Assembly: GCA_016708265.1 (NCBI GenBank)
Contig: JADJGA010000003.1
Location: forward strand, 744,001-808,000
Source: Saprospiraceae bacterium
GTDB taxonomy: Bacteria > Bacteroidota > Bacteroidia > Chitinophagales > Saprospiraceae
Reading direction: 5' to 3'
Length of the DNA: 64,000 nt
Positions 51,845 to 61,840 of the stretch are shown piece by piece; positions within the stretch are counted from its first letter, which is position 1; every line of letters begins with the position of its first letter. A program made the translations under genes and the position numbers. The notes below the pieces were generated by a model. The model saw only the letters and a program-made list of their open reading frames with translations. It did not search any database and was not told the DNA's origin.

Positions 51845-54800
51845 ATGAAACCAAATAAAAGCCTGATCATTTTATTATCGATACTGATCCTCGACTGCAG
51901 TTTTTTCTATAGCCAGCTTTCAGGAGCAGAACTTGGAAAAAGCAAGGGTGGTTATATGGCATCTGTTTCCTATGGTCACGCAAGACAATTCAGTGATGTA
52001 CCTTCTTCAGGAGGAGGTTGGGGAACAAATCTTGCCATGGGTAAAAATCTTTATTTTGAAAGAGATGCAATGTTCAGTTTCGACCTGATTGGCAATTTAT
52101 TTTACAATAAAACCAAAGGACTTGAAACCGATGAAATCACAAAACCTTTTGTAAATGAAGTATTAAAAAAGTCTGATTACAATACTTTTTTTATGAACCA
52201 CAAGACTTCCATGCTAGGGCTTGGTATAGATGGCAAACTGACTTTCAATAAATTCAGGGAAGATAAGAACTGGTATGGAGCGTTGCTTCTTGGTGGAAAC
52301 TGGGGGATTTATACAGCAAAGATGGATATGGAAGATGCTTGGGAAAATCTTATGCTACTGAATTTGACAAGATAAAAAACCTGAAAGAAAACGAAAAAGA
52401 AAAAAGACTTAAGCAAATCCTTGATGGAAATTATGAGTCCAAAGCTGAAGATTTTGGTGCTATTCCATTAAAATCAAGCTTGATGCCTTCAGTTGGACTT
52501 GAATTAGGGTATGATATTACCGATTATGTTACAGTTTTTGTAGCTAATAAATTATATCTTGGAGCTTCAAACAAGATCGATGGTGAAGTACACATTGATG
52601 ACAATAAAGACAAACTGAATTATTTAAACCTGGGATTGAATGTCTATTTTGGAAAAAAATCCGCAACTCTGCCACGGATCAGGGACTATGAAAGTGTGCC
52701 TTCAAAAAATCCTGATACCGGCTACAAAATCCCTAAAGAAGTACAAACTCATAACCTTCCGGAGGTTAAGATAATATTTCCTGAAGAAAGATCATTTACC
52801 AGCAATACAAAACAGATAAATGTCAGAGCTAAGATCGTCAACATAAGTTCAGCCCTTGATGTGTATTGCAAAGTAAATGAAGACAAGGTGAATTTTGACT
52901 TCAGCACAAATTTCGTAACATTTACTGCAAACCTGAAAAATGGGGAAAACAAAATTCAGGTTTACGGAAAAATGACCAGGGTCAAAGCAGAGATGTCATT
53001 ACTGTATTTTACAATGGCCTCGAGGTAGACAAACCTGTAATTAAAATGGCCGACCCGGCAACTCCTAAATTTAAAGCACCAGAAGATGTATTTACAATAA
53101 AAGCTACAGTCGATAATATAAAATCAAAGGAAGACATTAAGATTCTTGCCAATGGAACTCCAATGAAAAGCTTCAACTACAGCACTTCAACTAAGGAATT
53201 CAAAATCAAGGTAAGATTAGCTGAGGGGCTTAACAATTTCGAACTGATAGCAACTAATGAATCAGGCTCATCTTCTTCTGTATTCGATATTTATTTCAAT
53301 ACAGAAATACCTGATGCCGAAACCGGAGGATTGCCGGTAATTGATATTATTAATCCAAGTTCCACTGAGTCAAATTCCTTTGAAAAAGACATTATTGATT
53401 TTAAAGCTAAAGTGACCGGCATCAAAGATAGAAATGCTATTTTACTGACTGTAAATGGTATTGAAAATACAAAATTCAGTTATGACGTAGAAAGTGGAAT
53501 GATTACAGATAAAATAAGCCTGATACCTGGAGAAACAACTATCAATGTTACTGCTGTAAATGTATTTGGCGAATCTTCAAATGAGATTTCAGTTCTTTTC
53601 AATAAAAAAACGGAGACCACAAAAAAGAATATAACTTTTTTAGAGATCAGCAACCCGGATTTTGACTGCAATATTAACATCACGGTGAAAATTAATGAAG
53701 CAACAAGTAAAAAAGATGTATCACTGTTTTTGAATCAATTTGAAGTAAAGAACTTTTCATTTAATCCATCCACTCAGATTTTAAAAAGCTCCCTATATCT
53801 CGATGAAGGTGATAACACAATAAAGGTTACTTTCAATAATAACGGAAATTCTGAATCAGAGATATATTCAGTAAAATGTCTGCCTGATGGGAACCAGGAC
53901 GATAATACAGGTAATGATGAAAAACCTGACACTATTGGTTCAACTGCAGCACCTTTGATAGATGTAATTTTTCCAGTCAATTTTGCAAAGATCGAAAGTA
54001 AAAATATAACTCTGCAGGCTAAGATTGAAAACATAAGGTCCAAGGATGATATCAGAATAACGCTCAATGAAGACCCTGTTTATGATTTCACCTATTCAGA
54101 ATCTATGCTGGAATTGCGGGCTGAAATGGAGCTTGTTGATGGCCAGAATAAGATAATTATCAACGCAGTCAATCCTTACGGAAATTTTGAAAAAACTCTG
54201 ATGATCACATTTGAGGAACCACTTGCAGGCCCTCCTGCGGTATTAATAAATTCACCAAGAAACGGATTTAAAACCGAAGAAAACACAGTGGTTTTCAGGG
54301 CTACCATTCAAAATGTAAAAAAGATTGAAGATATGATCGTAAAATTCAATGGATCTGTTATCAGCGATCTAAACTATGATGCAGAAAAAGGGATAATCTT
54401 CGGCTATCTGCCGGTAACACTTGGTGAAAACAAAATTTTTGTTGAAGCAACTAACCGTTTAGGTACTGATTCTGACGAAGTGATTTTCAATAACCGTAAA
54501 GAATATTTGCCTGCCGTGAAGATAAAATCACCGAAGAACGGAGTAATTATGGGTGTTGCTTATGCTCCTGTTGAAGCAATCGTGCAAAATGTCAAAAAAG
54601 CTGCTTCTGCAGTAATATATGTAAATGGCCTGGTACACAGATCTATTAAACTTGAGAATGAAAAACTTGAGTCAAATGTTCCACTGAAAAAGGGAGAGAA
54701 TCTGATCATAGTCAAAGTAATTAATGATTTTGGAAGTGCATCAGATTCAATTAAGGTTAGTTTCTCGGGCAAGCCGGAAATACCTCAGATCACATTTATA

Positions 54801-55052
54801 AATCCTCTTAAAACCGGGACTATTGTTAAAAATAAAGAGCTTAAATTTGAAGCTAAAGTCACTGGTATTAAACACTCATCAAATATCGAATTATACCTGA
54901 ATGATACTTTGATCAGTGATGTTTACTACTTCAAAACAGAAAATAAAATTACAACTGACCTGAAGCTTTTAAAAGGCCTTAATATTATAAAAGTTATTGC
55001 AACCAATGATACTGGAATTGATCAGCAAAGTGTGAAGATATACCTGGAATAA
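51845..55052 (+). CDS. Outer-membrane-barrel protein fused to Ig-like repeats, split by two frameshifts
   Basis: Three frames (51845-52375, 52339-53028, 53046-55052) form one protein of about 1069 residues. Signal: MKPNKSLIILLSILILDCSFFYSQ. The first ~260 residues look like a small outer-membrane barrel (GYMASVSYGHARQF, MFSFDLIGNLFYN, YGALLLGGNWGIY, VGLELGYDITDYVTVFVANKLYLG). The rest is a tandem of about nine Ig-like units with a shared pattern: PVI-I--P, then A-V-NIKSKEDI-I--NG, then L-EG-N-I-I-A-N--G. The frame breaks lie near 52338 and in the A-run at 52968-52972; across the second, VYGKNDQGQSRDVITVFYNG reads on smoothly. A role as a surface scaffold is inferred. No T9SS tail is present. 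Confidence 0.75.
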
Positions 55053-55237
55053 TTATATTTCAGAAAAAAAATGTTTGGAATTTTAATATTTTTTTGTTTT
55101 AATAACAGATTTATTATACTTTAGCATTTTAGAATATCAGTATTTATAAAGACTTGACAATAATAGCGGTTTATTATTTTATTGTTTTAATTGAATATTG
55201 GAACTGAACAACAACAACAACATTTTAAACTTAAAAG

Positions 55238-55735
55238 ATGAGATCTTTTGGCAATTTTATCATATTATTCATGATCTTCTTCAGAATAATTGACACTGTT
55301 TCAGCTCAGAATGTAAATAGTGCATTTGACCCTAAAGTGTTCTTTATGGGTGAAAATGATCAGGATTATTCGAATGCTATTGCCCCTTATGGTGAAAGTT
55401 TGCTGTCTGTAAGCAATGACTCCATGGAAATAGCTTATTTGAATTGGATGTATCTGTTAAAAGATATTGAAGACTTCTCAAAAAAAAACAATTTCGATCT
55501 TAATGGTCTTAAAATCTGGATCAATGTTTTCTGGAACAAGAACGGAAGAATCGATATAATATCTTTTTATCCAAAACCAAACTGCAAAAATATTGAATTT
55601 GAAAAACTAAGTTTATTTTTTATTGATTTTATAAAGCAATACAAACCAAGATTAAAATATAAATCCAGTTTTTCACATTATGGAAGTGCCCGTTTCCCTT
55701 CATTTGCTGACATGTATATCAATCAGGAAAAATAA
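55238..55735 (+). CDS. Small secreted protein, unknown function
   Basis: A 165-residue exported protein with signal MRSFGNFIILFMIFFRIIDTVSAQ. The mature part (FDPKVFFMGENDQDYSNAIAPYGESLLSVSND, LKIWINVFWNKNGRIDIISFYPKPNC, FIKQYKPRLKYKSSFSHYG) has no domain I recognise; the middle block resembles the beta-strand-rich C-terminal part of TonB-like periplasmic proteins in outline only. It stands between the barrel-repeat gene and the foldase gene on the same strand with clear gaps. Function open. Confidence 0.7.
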   Translation: MRSFGNFIILFMIFFRIIDTVSAQNVNSAFDPKVFFMGENDQDYSNAIAPYGESLLSVSNDSMEIAYLNWMYLLKDIEDFSKKNNFDLNGLKIWINVFWNKNGRIDIISFYPKPNCKNIEFEKLSLFFIDFIKQYKPRLKYKSSFSHYGSARFPSFADMYINQEK

Positions 55736-55835
55736 AATTGATTAGAAAATTGCATTAAACATTATGATTATACCTAAAAATTTCAGTATTTGATATAAAT
55801 ATCTGATATTCTCAATAAATACATTCGCTTAACTA

Positions 55836-55866
55836 TTTGTAAATATAATAATAAGTCATACCTTTG
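55836..55866 (+). promoter_or_regulatory. Bacteroidota-type promoter of the PpiD-like gene
   Basis: TTTG at 55836-55839, 19 bases, TACCTTTG at 55859-55866 followed by CA. An exact fit to TTTG-N19-TAnnTTTG, with a start codon 34 bases on. Confidence 0.75.
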
Positions 55867-55899
55867 CACGGTTTTTAAAAATTAGAAAAATATCACAAT

Positions 55900-58020
55900 A
55901 TGGCATTAATAGGAACAATAAGAAAAAACTCATGGCTTTTAGTAGTATTGATCGCCCTTGGTATGGGTGGTTTTGTTTTGCAGGATATTTTAACAAGCAA
56001 TTCAAGATACTCTGCCGGCAATACCAGGACTATGGGAAAAGTCAATGGTATAGTTATAGACGCTGTGGAATTCAGTGAGACAGAGGCAGTTCTGTATGGA
56101 AATTCAAATACCGACAATATTTATTCAAACAAGGCAAACCTCTGGAATTATTTTAAAAATAAAGCTTTGGCAGAATCTATTGCAAAAGATCTTGGAGTAG
56201 GAGTTAGCAATGAAGAGCTGATGGATTTGCAATTCGGACAAAATTTAAGTCCTATAATGCAGGCAAGATATCAGGATAACCAGACTGGTATGATAGATCG
56301 AAAACAGCTGGAAGAAATAAAAAAGCCATACTAGGTGATCAATTGAATCCTGAATATAAAAAATTCTGGGCAGTTCAGGAAAATGAGATTATACACGAAA
56401 GGATGCAGACAAAAATGTCAAATATGGTTAGTAAAGCTATATACACTCCATCATGGTATGCCGAAGACCTTTATAATCTAAATAAAACAACAGCTAGTTT
56501 TAAGTATGTTAAGGTGCCATTTGAAAAAGTAAATGATACTGAAGTTGAAGTTAAAGATAGTGATATTGAAAAATATATTTCAAAAAACAAAAAATTATTC
56601 ACTAATCTTGAAGAAACCCGTGTTGTAAAATATTTAACAATTCCTGTCACACCATCTTCAATGGATGCAAATGCTATGAACGCTGAGATAGTTCAATTGA
56701 AGAGTGATTTTACATCGGCTGAAAACGACAGTCTTTTTGCAATTACACATAATGGAGTTTATTCCAATGTTTATTATAAAAAAGATGAATTGCCTCAACA
56801 GTTGAAAAGTGACAGCATCTCTTTATCAAAAGGAAAAATAATAGGCCCTTATGCTGAAACAGACAATTTATCCATTGCAAAAGTACTTGATGTAAGAGTT
56901 GTACCGGATAGTGTCAAAGCAAGCCATATTCTCAGATCAGTTCAGGCAGGTAATGCTGATGCACTGACCAAAGCTAAAAAAACAATCGACAGTCTTAAAG
57001 TATTGCTGGAATCAGGTAGAGGAAATTTCGACTCTCTGGCAGCGAAATTCAGCCAGGATCCCGGAAGTGCAGTAAAAGGAGGAGACCTTGGAACTTTCGC
57101 ACAAGGAAGAATGGTTCCCGAATTCAATGATATATGTTTTCTGAAAGGATCAAAAAGGAAGATATTATGCAGTAACAACTCAGTTTGGAGTTCATCTGAT
57201 TTATATTAAAAATCAGATTTTCCTGAATCAGACTCCAAAATACAAAGTTGCTTATGTCACAAGGGCAATTGAACCATCTCAGGAAACACAGGATTCTGTT
57301 TATATTAAAGCAAGTGAACTGATAACTTCAAACGAATCATTGGAAAGTCTTGAGAAACAGGCAAAGAAGTTGAATTTTGAGATTAAAACTTCACAGCCAC
57401 TTAAAGAAAATGATTATGCGTTTGCTGATCTGGGAGCAGGACCAACATCCAGAGATATTGTCAAGTGGTCATTTGATGATGGCACAGAAGAAGGAGATAT
57501 TGCACCAACAGTTTACTCTTTCAATAATAAAAAATATTTTTTCGTAGAGAAATATGTGATAGCAATTCTTGACAAAGTGATGCCAAAGGGACTCAAATCA
57601 GTAGAAGATGTTAAGAAAGATATTGAGATGGTAGTAAAAAATGAACTCAAAGGCAAGAAAATTGCTGAAAAAATTAAAAATACCGATCTTAATCAGGTAG
57701 CAAATCAATTCCAGGTAAAGGTTGATACTGCTAATCAGGTAGCTTTTGAAACTGTATTTATCAATAATCTTGGGAGTGAACCTAAAATTATGAGCTATGC
57801 ATTCAATGGTGAAGTCAATAAAACATACGGTCCGGTTGTAGGCAATACCGGAGTTTTTGTGGTTATGCCTGTATTGATCTCGAAACCAATTGAAAAGCCA
57901 AATTTGCAAATCGAAAAGAAAACTCAGACTGATAAGTCCAGAGCTGAAATTGGTTACAGACTCCTTAATGAGATAGCAAAAAATGTTAAGATAGAAGATA
58001 ACAGAAGAAAATTCTTCTGA
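55900..58020 (+). CDS. PpiD/SurA-like periplasmic peptidyl-prolyl isomerase, split by two frameshifts
   Basis: Three frames (55900-56334, 56343-57209, 57340-58020, the last open from about 57150) form one protein of about 706 residues. The N-terminal anchor (SWLLVVLIALGMGGFVLQDIL) and the SurA_N-type helical region (VNGIVIDAVEFSETEAVL, LAESIAKDLGVGVSNEELMDL) are followed by a PpiC parvulin domain (VKASHILRSVQAGN, LAAKFSQDPGSAVKGGDLGTFAQGRMVPEFNDICF, then VTTQFGVHLIYI after the shift). A C-terminal foldase region follows. It assists folding of outer-membrane and secreted proteins. The breaks lie in the A-run at 56319-56324 (EEIKKAILGDQLNPEYK if one A is added) and at about 57144-57148. As read it is broken; a sequence error is likely for such a conserved gene. 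Confidence 0.8.
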
Positions 58021-58042
58021 TAAACTGAAAAAACTAGCTTAT

Positions 58043-58079
58043 AAAAAGCTGTCCAAACTTATTGGGCAGCTTTTTTTTT
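58043..58079 (+). terminator. Intrinsic terminator of the PpiD-like gene
   Basis: AAAAAGCTGTCC pairs with GGGCAGCTTTTT (one G-T pair) and ends in nine T. Confidence 0.88.
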
Positions 58080-58381
58080 ATTAAATGCTTTTTTGAAAAT
58101 AATAATAACATCCAGACCGGCACGGTAATGCCCTTGGCTTTTTAAATTTGTAACCGTGACGAAATACACTTATATTTTATGATGTTTTCCATATAGACAA
58201 GTGACGATGGAATCTAAATTGATAAATCAAAACTTTATATTTTATATTTGAGTTTTATATTTTGAGTTTTTCATTTTCCAAATCCTCATCCCTCGACCAA
58301 AATTTTTCAAAATGTTGGATGATAATTTTATATTTTACATTTTGAGTTTTAAATTTTTCATTCACTCATTTAAGTATCCAC
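58080..58381. other. Intergenic region with a decayed family 2 repeat
   Basis: CACGGTAATGCCCTTGGC (58121-58138), then TTTGTAACCGTGACG and AAATACACTTAT: the same word order as the family 2 units at 32183 and 32376, without the hairpin. The rest is made of TTTATATTTTGAGTTTT words. No gene. Confidence 0.5.
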
Positions 58382-59908
58382 CTATTTTAGTTTTACCACT
58401 TTCGCACTATAAAAAATCCTTTCCGTCGATTTATCAGGATAAAATTCAATAAAATAGCTCCCATTGGAATGATCGGAAATATCAATATCTACTTCAGGTA
58501 TTATATTGCTTAGGTCTTTCTGAAGAACCAACTGTCCTTCTAAATTTAAAACCACCAGTTTGCCGGGACCCGTATCAGGTAGTCTAACATTGAATATGCC
58601 CGATGATGGATTTGGAAAAACCTTTAAATCCCTGCGATACCAAACAGCGTCACCGAACAATGATGTGATGGTCGGGTCGCATATCTCAGCTTCATCGATG
58701 CGGAAGTGAGGGAAGTTGGGTATGCAATTGTTGAAATTAACTTGTGGTAATTTCAACGAATGCTGACGGAAATCACAAGCTTTGCCTTTTTCATCTGGTT
58801 TGTTAATAACATGAAGACAAGTATTTGTTCCTGATGACACAATATAGATCTTACAGTCTGGACCCAATTGTGCCTGACCAAATTTACTCCAAAAAAAAGA
58901 AGGATCAGGAAATGAGTCAATATGCGCTATATGCTCCAGAGAGCCAGGTAAATCGTCTGCCCACAGATCGACCTGAAAAAGATCAAAGTCATTTGACAGA
59001 TACACAAATCTGGAATTTGGGGATACTGCCACACCATAGAATATTCCGCTGTCCTGTGGCATCACTCTTATGAGATTGCTAAGCAAGCCAGTCTCCCTGT
59101 CAAAATCAAAAATCATGCATTGATCTACTGCCCCATTTGTGATCCATTTTTTACCATCTGGAGTAAAAGCGGACTGACCTAATCTTGGAACAAATTTTGG
59201 AACTTCATCGATGCGTTGAGAATCAACACTAAAACCGGTTTTCTTTAACAATATTTTGAAATAAGTATTTGTTTCTTGTGTCATCTGTATAAGCCACCAA
59301 TCCCTGCCATTAATATGCTTACATGCCGACAAGTAACCTCCTACTAAATTTGAAGTTCTGAATATTGTCTTATCCTTTTTAATTACCTTTCCTCGACCAT
59401 TGTTTTGGTTCATATCTATGTAGCTGAAATACAATTCAGGTATGCTAACATGTACATATGGCGTAGCTTCAAGCTCCTGTCTTTTATGAATAAGATAATA
59501 TCCATTTTTACCATCTGAAATATTCCCCGGATCGGGTAGGACTATTGAATTTTGAGTACCAGGATACCATCCCCATGGTTTACAATACTTATCCCATGTT
59601 TTACCATAATTGATACTGTCACCATTTTCCATAAGTTGAAAAGAGCTATCCATTACAAGGCATCCATTGGAACTGAACAATAAATTACCTCCCACATCAC
59701 TGATCTGGGCATTATGGTTAGCAAAAGTATCATAAAAATCGGCTGTATCAATCTTGCCTTTATTGTTGAAATCTATGATAACACCTTTGACTACATTTTT
59801 TTTTACAATATTGCAACCAAATAACCACTTATAATCATTTTTGCTTTGGGAAAATGTTACAAAACAAAAAAAAATAATAAATAAAAAAGATAAAACTAAT
59901 TTGTACAT
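58382..59908 (-). CDS. T9SS sorting-domain protein (paralogue of 39742-41568)
   Basis: A 508-residue exported protein. Signal: MYKLVLSFLFIIFFCFVTFSQ. The N-terminal YKWLFGCNIVKKNV, the middle (HINGRDWWLIQMTQETNTYF, SPNSRFVYLSNDFDLFQVDLW) and CKIYIVSSGTNTCLHVINKPDEKGKACDF match the same propeller-like family as 39742-41568, but without its PKD domain. The tail (VFPNPSSGIFNVRL, LVVLNLEGQLVLQKDL) is a type A sorting domain. A hairpin lies 39 bases 5' of the ATG. Surface or extracellular; function unknown. Confidence 0.8.
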   Translation of the reverse strand: MYKLVLSFLFIIFFCFVTFSQSKNDYKWLFGCNIVKKNVVKGVIIDFNNKGKIDTADFYDTFANHNAQISDVGGNLLFSSNGCLVMDSSFQLMENGDSINYGKTWDKYCKPWGWYPGTQNSIVLPDPGNISDGKNGYYLIHKRQELEATPYVHVSIPELYFSYIDMNQNNGRGKVIKKDKTIFRTSNLVGGYLSACKHINGRDWWLIQMTQETNTYFKILLKKTGFSVDSQRIDEVPKFVPRLGQSAFTPDGKKWITNGAVDQCMIFDFDRETGLLSNLIRVMPQDSGIFYGVAVSPNSRFVYLSNDFDLFQVDLWADDLPGSLEHIAHIDSFPDPSFFWSKFGQAQLGPDCKIYIVSSGTNTCLHVINKPDEKGKACDFRQHSLKLPQVNFNNCIPNFPHFRIDEAEICDPTITSLFGDAVWYRRDLKVFPNPSSGIFNVRLPDTGPGKLVVLNLEGQLVLQKDLSNIIPEVDIDISDHSNGSYFIEFYPDKSTERIFYSAKVVKLK

Positions 59909-59946
59909 GAATTTGAATTTTATTACAAAACTAACTTATTTAAAAA

Positions 59947-59990
59947 AATGTCAGGACCGCTTAACGAAGGTAAGCAAATAACCTGACATT
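59947..59990 (-). terminator. Hairpin 5' of the 58382-59908 gene
   Basis: AATGTCAGG pairs with CCTGACATT; T-run on the minus strand (A-run 59942-59948). No minus-strand gene lies upstream, so it is an orphan terminator or a leader hairpin. Confidence 0.55.
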
Positions 59991-60137
59991 CAAAATGATT
60001 TTTATTGATACTAATAAATGATCTGTTCATAACTATTTCTGTATTTGACAAAATATATTATTCAAATCCATATTTTAAAACGACTTTAAATACGGAGTAA
60101 AGATTTCTTAATTCTTAATCTAGAGATTAATAATTAA

Positions 60138-60145
60138 TATCTTTG
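60138..60145 (+). promoter_or_regulatory. -7 promoter element of the CoA-transferase gene
   Basis: TATCTTTG followed by CA, about 90 bases before the ATG. No exact -33 TTTG at the usual distance. Confidence 0.5.
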
Positions 60146-60234
60146 CATCTAAAATAACTGATATTAAAGAATTATATCATAAATTGTTTTATATCAATAT
60201 TTTAAATATAAGTATTTAACACAAGCATAATAAG

Positions 60235-61593
60235 ATGAAAATTGTAAAAAGAGTTGATGAAGCAATAAATCCATTGACAATTCCGCCAGGTACTATCGTA
60301 TATACCGGTGGCAATGCAGCTACACCGCAGGTCCTGCTCCGGGAGTTGATCAATAATGAACAGATAAAGGATATTGAATTGTTGAGCATTCTATTGCTGG
60401 GAGATGTGAAGGAAATTTTTTCAAAGGAACTATGCGAAAGGATTACTCACCGGGTAATATTTTCAGGGCCACACTCTCGCGAAGCTCTCAACGACGGATA
60501 TGCAACCTATCAGTTGATGCACCTTTCTGATGTTCCCCACCAGGTAAAAAACTATTTCAAACCGGATGTTGTCTTTCTGTCTGTTGCCGGTCCTGATAAC
60601 GGAGGCAATTACAGTTACGGGACTACTGTAGAGAGCATTCAGGCCGCTGTAGAAGCTGCCAAAGCCAAAGGCGGAATTGTGATTGTTGAGAGAAATGCCA
60701 AGATGCCCTTTGTTCTTGGAACAACAATACATCAATCAGACATAGATTATCTTATTGACACTGATTATCCATTGCCTTTATCACCTGCTGCCGAACCCGA
60801 TGAAACAGCAAAAAGGATTGGAAAACTCGTAGCAGAACTTTTCATTGAGGATGGCACAACATTGCAATATGGTATAGGAGAAGTTCCGGAAGCTGTGACT
60901 GAAGCTATTATTGCTAAAGGAGTAAAAGATATTGGAATATATACTGAACTTTTTGCTGATGCGATGAGAAAACTTGTGACAGCTGGTATAGTGACCAATA
61001 AATATCGTGAGGTTAATTTTTCGACATCATCAATATTTTTATCTAATTCACAGGAAGGCTATGACTGGCTGAATTTTAACAGTTCTGTTCAAAGTCGTCC
61101 GTGTAATATTACAAATGATGTACAAAATATAGCGAAACAACATAAAATGATTGCAATTAACAGTGCTATCGGTGTTGACTTACATGGAAATATCTGGGCT
61201 GATTCATTCAAAGGCAGAAGTGTTTATAGTGGCATCGGAGGGCAATCCGATTTTCTGAGAGGCTCTTATCAGGCAAAGCAGGGTTTCGGTATAATAGCGA
61301 TGAAGTCTACAACCAGCAACGGCAAATCAAAAATTTCACTGATGTCTCCAGCTGGTATTACTACTACGGCTATTCCCGCTGATCCTGTTGTGATAGTTAC
61401 TGAAAACGGTGCATTTAATCCTAAAGGCCTTAATATTTCAGAACATGCTGTTGGAATAGCTCATTTGGCTGATCCTCATACAAGGGATATGTTGCTGAGA
61501 TATATTTTTGACAGCCCGGAATATTTCAAACCTAAGAATGCATATAAAGACGGCAGGCCAAAAGGATTTATACCTTATGAAGCAGTAATTTAA
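60235..61593 (+). CDS. Acetyl-CoA hydrolase/transferase family protein (Cat2/4-hydroxybutyrate CoA-transferase type)
   Basis: A 452-residue CoA-transferase. It moves CoA between acetyl-CoA and a carboxylic acid such as 4-hydroxybutyrate, butyrate or propionate, through a glutamyl-CoA intermediate. The N-terminal domain has PPGTIVYTGGNAATP and DVVFLSVAGPDNGGNYSYG. The C-terminal domain has LQYGIGEVPEAV, then YTELFAD, in which Glu238 matches the catalytic glutamate position of this family, then IGGQSDFLRGS and the closing HAVGIAHLADPHTRDMLL. The length is typical. Cytoplasmic, energy or fermentation metabolism. The particular acyl substrate is not evident, and the gene is monocistronic. Confidence 0.9.
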   Translation: MKIVKRVDEAINPLTIPPGTIVYTGGNAATPQVLLRELINNEQIKDIELLSILLLGDVKEIFSKELCERITHRVIFSGPHSREALNDGYATYQLMHLSDVPHQVKNYFKPDVVFLSVAGPDNGGNYSYGTTVESIQAAVEAAKAKGGIVIVERNAKMPFVLGTTIHQSDIDYLIDTDYPLPLSPAAEPDETAKRIGKLVAELFIEDGTTLQYGIGEVPEAVTEAIIAKGVKDIGIYTELFADAMRKLVTAGIVTNKYREVNFSTSSIFLSNSQEGYDWLNFNSSVQSRPCNITNDVQNIAKQHKMIAINSAIGVDLHGNIWADSFKGRSVYSGIGGQSDFLRGSYQAKQGFGIIAMKSTTSNGKSKISLMSPAGITTTAIPADPVVIVTENGAFNPKGLNISEHAVGIAHLADPHTRDMLLRYIFDSPEYFKPKNAYKDGRPKGFIPYEAVI

Positions 61594-61840
61594 AGCAAAT
61601 TGTAATTATTTAGCTTGTACATATATCCATTTTTAACAATTGTAAAGTGAAAGCCGAAGCTGTTAAAAAAAAATGTTTTATTGAAGTAATATATAATTTT
61701 ATTTTACAGTACTTTGCGTCTTAGCGCCTTTGCGTGAAATTGAAATGCTTCAAGTTCAAAAATTTAATTGGTAAAATTGAAAATTAAAAAAAAATTTTGG
61801 CTATGCCTACACAATTACAGCAAATTGCAATAAATGGATG
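61594..61840. repeat. Intergenic region with TTTGCG dispersed motif
   Basis: At about 61711-61739, CTTTGCGTCTTAGCGCC and TTTGCGTGAAA. This word pair recurs between genes in many Bacteroidota genomes. Nothing else is seen. Confidence 0.5.
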
